From: Actinomycetales bacterium Ga0077552
GTDB lineage: Bacteria; Actinomycetota; Actinomycetes; Actinomycetales; Microbacteriaceae
Assembly (NCBI GenBank): GCA_001464255.1
Contig: LNFD01000156.1
Coordinates: 1 to 9,283, forward strand
Direction: 5' to 3'
DNA: 9,283 nucleotides
Made by a program: the position numbers and the translations under genes. This document shows positions 5,671 through 9,283 of the stretch, in pieces. The notes under the pieces were generated by a model. That model saw only the letters and a list, made by a program, of their open reading frames with translations, ran no database searches and was not told the DNA's origin. How positions within the stretch are numbered: the stretch's first letter is position 1; the number at the start of each line of letters is the position of its first letter.

Positions 5671-5676
5671 TAGTCT
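5671..5676 (+). promoter_or_regulatory. glnA -10-like element
   Basis: TAGTCT fits TANNNT and lies 10 bases after the last GlnR half-site. A transcript from about 5683 would have a leader of roughly 48 bases. The -35 position (about 5648-5653) lies inside the GlnR box and has no TTGACA-like sequence, which suits an activator-dependent promoter. A perfect 10-bp palindrome, GACTGCAGTC (5691-5700), falls early in this leader. Confidence 0.55.
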
Positions 5677-5716
5677 CGGAGCACGGCTGCGACTGCAGTC
5701 TTCCGGTACCAAGCTC

Positions 5717-5721
5717 AGGAG
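5717..5721 (+). promoter_or_regulatory. glnA ribosome binding site
   Basis: AGGAG at 5717-5721 lies 9 bases before the ATG at 5731 and supports that start, which gives the usual GlnA N-terminus MFSDSSEVLKFI. Confidence 0.8.
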
Positions 5722-5730
5722 ATCTGTCAC

Positions 5731-7155
5731 ATGTTCAGTGATTCTTCCGAGGTGCTGAAGTTCATCAAGGACACGGACGTCAAGTTCCTCGACATCCGCT
5801 TCACGGACCTCCCCGGTGTCCAGCAGCACTTCAACATCCCCGCCTCGACCGTCGATGAGGACTTCTTCACGGTCGGTCAGCTGTTCGACGGCTCCTCGAT
5901 CCGGGGCTTCCAGTCGATCCACGAGTCCGACCTGCAGCTCATCCCGGACGTGTCGACCGCGTACGTCGACCCCTTCCGCACCGAGCGCACGCTCATCATG
6001 GTCTTCGACATCTACAACCCGCGCAACGGCGAGATCTACGCCCGCGACCCGCGCCAGGTTGCCAAGAAGGCCGAGAAGTACCTCGCCTCGACCGGCATCG
6101 CCGACACCGCCTTCTTCGCGCCCGAGGCCGAGTTCTACATCTTCGACGACGTGCGCTACGAGGTGAAGCAGAACACCTCGTTCTACTCCGTCGACTCGGG
6201 CGAGGCCGCGTGGAACACCGGTCGCGTCGAGGAGGGCGGCAACCTCGCCAACAAGACCCCCTTCAAGGGCGGCTACTTCCCCGTGAGCCCGGTCGACCAG
6301 CACGCCGACCTGCGCGACGACATCGTCGTGAAGCTCATGGAGGTCGGCCTCGAGGTCGAGCGCAGCCACCACGAGGTCGGCACCGCCGGCCAGGGCGAGA
6401 TCAACTACAAGTTCGACACGATGGTCTCGGCCGCCGACGACATCCTGAAGTTCAAGTACATCGTCAAGAACACGGCGCTCGAGTGGGGCAAGGTCGCGAC
6501 CTTCATGCCCAAGCCCCTGTTCGGCGACAACGGCTCGGGCATGCACACCCACCAGTCGCTGTGGAACGAGGGCAAGCCCCTGTTCTACGACGAGGCGGGC
6601 TACGGCGGGCTCAGCGACATCGCGCGCTGGTACATCGGCGGCATCCTCAAGCACGCTCCGGCGATCCTCGCGTTCACGAACCCTTCGCTGAACTCGTACC
6701 ACCGCCTGGTCAAGGGCTTCGAGGCTCCGGTCAACCTGGTCTACTCGGCCGGCAACCGCTCGGCGGCCATCCGCATCCCGATCACGGGCACGAACCCCAA
6801 GGCCAAGCGCATCGAGTTCCGCGCGCCCGACGCCTCGGGCAACCCGTACCTCGCGTTCGCGGTGCAGCTCATGGCTGGCATCGACGGCATCCTCAACAAG
6901 ATCGAGCCGCACGAGCCCGTCGACAAGGACCTCTACGAGCTGCCGCCCGAGGAGGCCAAGGGCATCCCGCAGGTTCCCGGTTCGCTCGAGGAGGCGCTCG
7001 TCGCCCTCGAGAACGACCACGAGTTCCTGCTCGCCGGTGGGGTCTTCACCAAGGACCTCATCGAGACCTGGATCGAGTACAAGCGTCAGAACGAGATTCT
7101 GCCGGCCGCGCAGCGCCCGCACCCGTTCGAGTACGAGCTGTACTTCTCGGTCTAG
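5731..7155 (+). CDS. glnA: GlnA, type I glutamine synthetase (adenylylatable)
   Basis: GlnA makes glutamine from glutamate, ammonia and ATP in the cytoplasm and is the main entry of ammonium into metabolism. The 474-residue length is normal for a dodecameric type I-beta enzyme. Motifs seen are LFDGSSIRGF (51-60) of the beta-grasp domain, PEAEFYIFD (131-139) with metal-binding glutamates, the ATP-binding KPLFGDNGSGMHTHQS (261-276), the NRSAAIRIP loop (342-350) and EFRAPDASGNPYLAFA (362-377). The regulatory tyrosine is present: Y402 in LYELPPEEAKGIPQVPGS, the site modified by GlnE, whose gene is the convergent neighbour. Expression is probably controlled by the GlnR-type box at 5623-5660. It is separated from lipA by 146 bases and followed by a strong hairpin. 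The reading frame is intact, with no oddities. Confidence 0.98.
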   Translation: MFSDSSEVLKFIKDTDVKFLDIRFTDLPGVQQHFNIPASTVDEDFFTVGQLFDGSSIRGFQSIHESDLQLIPDVSTAYVDPFRTERTLIMVFDIYNPRNGEIYARDPRQVAKKAEKYLASTGIADTAFFAPEAEFYIFDDVRYEVKQNTSFYSVDSGEAAWNTGRVEEGGNLANKTPFKGGYFPVSPVDQHADLRDDIVVKLMEVGLEVERSHHEVGTAGQGEINYKFDTMVSAADDILKFKYIVKNTALEWGKVATFMPKPLFGDNGSGMHTHQSLWNEGKPLFYDEAGYGGLSDIARWYIGGILKHAPAILAFTNPSLNSYHRLVKGFEAPVNLVYSAGNRSAAIRIPITGTNPKAKRIEFRAPDASGNPYLAFAVQLMAGIDGILNKIEPHEPVDKDLYELPPEEAKGIPQVPGSLEEALVALENDHEFLLAGGVFTKDLIETWIEYKRQNEILPAAQRPHPFEYELYFSV

Positions 7156-7185
7156 GTTCTTTCGCACCGCCACCACAGCACGAGA

Positions 7186-7219
7186 CGAAGGCCCCGTTCC
7201 GCCAGGAGCGGGGCCTTCG
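7186..7219. terminator. Bidirectional terminator hairpin between glnA and glnE
   Basis: CGAAGGCCCCG (7186-7196) pairs perfectly with CGGGGCCTTCG (7209-7219). The inner bases TTCC and GGAG extend the stem to 15 bp, with one G-U pair, around a GCCA loop. The hairpin begins 30 bases after the glnA stop and lies 43 bases beyond the glnE stop, so it can serve both convergent transcripts. No U-run follows on either strand. The rest of the 107-base gap holds nothing else I can identify. Confidence 0.85.
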
Positions 7220-7262
7220 CCGTGCGGTCAGGTGACGGTGATGGTGCGGGATGCCCGGCGCA

Positions 7263-9283
7263 TCATGTCGTGCCGTAGAAGCCCTTCTCGAACACCGTGC
7301 GGGCGAGCCGCGTCGTGCGCAGGTAGTCCTCCTCGAGCCGCGAGGCTCCCCCGGCCGGATAGCCCATGAGCCGCGCGACGCCCTCGAGCTGCGGACGGTC
7401 GACGGGCAGCACATCGGTGGTCTTCGCGCTCCACAGCGTGAGCGCCGAGCGGGCGCGCGAGGCGATGATCCAGGCCGCGCGGAGCCGGCTGGCGTCCTCC
7501 GCCGGCACGAGCCGGGCATCCACCGCCGCCGCGAGCGCGTCGAGCGTCGACGTCGTGGCGAGAGCGGGCACCGCGGCGGCATGCTGCAGCTGCAGCAGCT
7601 GCACGAACCACTCCACGTCGCTCAACGAGCCGCGGCCGAGCTTGAGGTGCCGCGCGGGGTCGGCCGCTTGCGGCAGGCGCTCGGCCTCGACGCGCGCCTT
7701 GATGCGTCGCACCTCGCGGGCATCCGCCTCGGGCAGCGCGGCCGGGTAGCGAACCGTGTCGGCGAGGGCCGTGAAGTCGTCCATGAGCTCCTGCTCGCCG
7801 GCGATGGCGCGCGCCCGCAGCAGGGCCTGGGCCTCCCACGTGAGCGACCAGCGCTCGTAGTAGGCGCGGTACGAATCGAGCGAGCGCACGATCGCGCCAT
7901 TGCGCCCCTCGGGCCGCAGGTCGATGTCGAGGTCGAGCGGTAGCCGCAGATCCTCCGTCAAACGCTTGAGCTCGTGCACGATGTGCTCGGCGCGCGCCTG
8001 CGCGTGCTCCCCCGCCCCCGCGTCGCGGTAGACGTACATGACGTCAGCGTCGGAGCCGAACCCGAGTTCGGCGCCGCCGTAGCGACCCATCGCGATGATG
8101 GCGAACTCGGTGCCGTCGCCGTAGCGGTGCACGAGCGAGAGCACACCCGTGAGCAGGGTCGTCGTGACGTCGCTGAGCGCACGGCCCAGCTGCTCGACCG
8201 TGATGACGTCGAGGATGCCCGCGAGGGCCAGGCGCAGCACCTCGCGTCGGCGCGCGGTGCGCAGGGCCTTCGCGGCGCCCTCGATGTCGCCGTCGTGGCG
8301 GTCGATCGTGGCGCGCGCCTCCTCGAGCAGCGCCGCGAGCGGTCGCGGCCGCAGCTCCTCCTCGTTCTCGAGCCAGGCGGCGCCCTCGGGGATGCGTTCG
8401 AAGAGCCCGCCCACGTAGCGCGAGGCAGTGAGCACGCTCGTGAGCCGCTGGGCAGCCCCGCTCGAGTCGCGCAGCATGCGCAAGAACCAGTAGGTCTCGC
8501 CGAGGTCGTCGCTCAGCCGCCGGAACGCGAGCAGGCCGTAGTCGGGGTCGGCACCCTCGGCGAGCCACTGCAGGATGACCGGCAGGAGAGTGCGCTGGAT
8601 CTGCGCGCGGCGCGACACCCCGCTCGTGAGCGCCGCGATGTGGTGCAGGGCCCCGCGCGCGTCGACGAAGCCGATGGCCGAGAGCCGCGCCTCGGCCTGG
8701 CCGCTCGTGAGCGCGAGCCCCTCCTCCGGCAGCGCGGCCACCGCCGAGAGCAGCGGGCGGTAGAAGAGCTTCTCGTGCAACGAGCGCACGGCGATCTTCG
8801 TCTGCTGCCAGCGCTCGGTGAGCTCGGCGGCCGAGCCCGCGAGCCCCGTCGCGCGCGCGAGCACCCGCAGCCGCTCGGCATCGCGCGGCATGAGGTGCGT
8901 ACGCGTCATGCGGTCGAGCTGCACACGGTGCTCGATAACGCGCAGCAGCCGGTAGTCGCGCGCGAACGAGGCCGCCTCCTCGCGGCCGATGTACCCGTGC
9001 TGGGCGAGCGCGGCGAGGGCCCCGAGGGTATCCGGCTGCCGCACGCGGTCGTCGCTGTGGCCGTGCACGAGCTGCAGCAGCTGGATCGTGAACTCGACGT
9101 CGCGCAACCCGCCCGGGCCGAGCTTGAGCTGAACATCCACCTCGTCGGCAGGGATGTGCTCGGTGACCCGCTCGCGCATGCGCTGCACCGAGTCGACGAA
9201 GCCCGCGCGCTGCGAGCTCGCCCAGACGAAGGGATGCACGGTGGCGCAGTAGCGTTCCCCCAGCTCGGCGTCGCCCGCGAGGG
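7263..9283 (-). CDS. glnE: GlnE, bifunctional glutamine synthetase adenylyltransferase/deadenylylase, 5' partial
   Basis: GlnE attaches AMP to, and removes it from, a tyrosine of GlnA (here Y402), tuning its activity to nitrogen supply. The frame is open to the right edge (reading LAGDAELGERYCATVHPFV there), so the start is outside; about 672 residues are visible of roughly 1000 usual for the family. The visible part holds the end of the N-terminal (deadenylylating) half with LKLGPGGLRDVEFTIQLLQL, the linker, and the whole C-terminal (adenylylating) half. The latter has the nucleotidyltransferase motif GFGSDADVMYV (metal-binding Asp pair at about 8043-8057) and a second LKLGRGSLSDVEWFVQLLQL. 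The two matching segments reflect the known internal duplication of GlnE. The GTG at 9239 lies within the domain and is not the start. The gene converges on glnA, as in mycobacteria. The frame is intact to the TGA at 7263-7265. Confidence 0.96.
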   Translation of the reverse strand, partial: LAGDAELGERYCATVHPFVWASSQRAGFVDSVQRMRERVTEHIPADEVDVQLKLGPGGLRDVEFTIQLLQLVHGHSDDRVRQPDTLGALAALAQHGYIGREEAASFARDYRLLRVIEHRVQLDRMTRTHLMPRDAERLRVLARATGLAGSAAELTERWQQTKIAVRSLHEKLFYRPLLSAVAALPEEGLALTSGQAEARLSAIGFVDARGALHHIAALTSGVSRRAQIQRTLLPVILQWLAEGADPDYGLLAFRRLSDDLGETYWFLRMLRDSSGAAQRLTSVLTASRYVGGLFERIPEGAAWLENEEELRPRPLAALLEEARATIDRHDGDIEGAAKALRTARRREVLRLALAGILDVITVEQLGRALSDVTTTLLTGVLSLVHRYGDGTEFAIIAMGRYGGAELGFGSDADVMYVYRDAGAGEHAQARAEHIVHELKRLTEDLRLPLDLDIDLRPEGRNGAIVRSLDSYRAYYERWSLTWEAQALLRARAIAGEQELMDDFTALADTVRYPAALPEADAREVRRIKARVEAERLPQAADPARHLKLGRGSLSDVEWFVQLLQLQHAAAVPALATTSTLDALAAAVDARLVPAEDASRLRAAWIIASRARSALTLWSAKTTDVLPVDRPQLEGVARLMGYPAGGASRLEEDYLRTTRLARTVFEKGFYGTT

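Noticed and set aside
5470..7176. A 568-residue open frame on the minus strand opposite glnA.
   Set aside because: It is composed mainly of Val, Arg, Glu, Asp and Leu with no recognisable domain, and is fully explained as the antisense of the strongly biased glnA codons.
9237..9239. GTG at 9239 as the start of glnE.
   Set aside because: Upstream codons read LAGDAELGERYCAT in the same frame, which continues a GlnE domain; the gene runs off the window.

Overview
The window looks like a chromosomal core region of a high-GC actinobacterium, most likely in or near Microbacteriaceae. G+C is high (about 70% by eye), codons end in G or C, GTG starts are common, and the actinobacterial-type SucB, LipB, LipA, DUF4191, RDD, GlnA and GlnE proteins sit close together. 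In Mycobacterium tuberculosis the comparable block runs dlaT-lipB-lipA-Rv2219 (DUF4191)-Rv2219A (RDD)-glnA1, with glnE convergent. Here the same families are present, but the DUF4191 and RDD genes lie upstream of lipB and the RDD gene is inverted. No mobile element, CRISPR array, tRNA or rRNA was seen.

Layout. 1-1137 (+) is the 3' part of sucB, the E2 acyltransferase of 2-oxoglutarate dehydrogenase; its lipoyl domain(s) lie off the left edge. 1134-2648 (-) is a single-pass membrane protein with a degenerate protein-kinase fold, whose stop codon overlaps the sucB stop in a shared CTAG. 2649-2762 is a short divergent promoter region. 2763-3473 (+) is a two-helix DUF4191 membrane protein. 3495-3902 (-) is a small RDD-family membrane protein. 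3903-3943 is a 41-base divergent spacer with one -10-like element facing each way. 3944-4609 (+) is lipB, coupled through an ATGA overlap to lipA at 4606. 5585-5730 is the glnA control region, with a complete four-half-site GlnR-type box. 5731-7155 (+) is glnA and 7263-9283 (-) is the 3' part of glnE, with a strong hairpin between their ends.

Two themes join the genes. The first is lipoate: LipB transfers octanoate, LipA inserts sulfur, and the E2 protein SucB carries the lipoyl group. The second is nitrogen: GlnA makes glutamine, GlnE modifies GlnA on a tyrosine that is present here (Y402), and a GlnR-type site precedes glnA.

The most notable observation is that lipA is broken. Its frame is normal for 287 residues, then about 26 bases are missing at 5467. 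The conserved GPLVRSSY segment is lost and the remaining genuine C-terminus is out of frame. This is either a real inactivating deletion or an assembly error. Other points of interest are the predicted pseudokinase, a 15-bp perfect terminator-like hairpin for sucB embedded in the opposing coding sequence, and three genes whose -10-like elements sit 6-7 bases before the start codon, suggesting leaderless mRNAs. I do not see a clearly new biological system; the pseudokinase gene is the least understood gene here.
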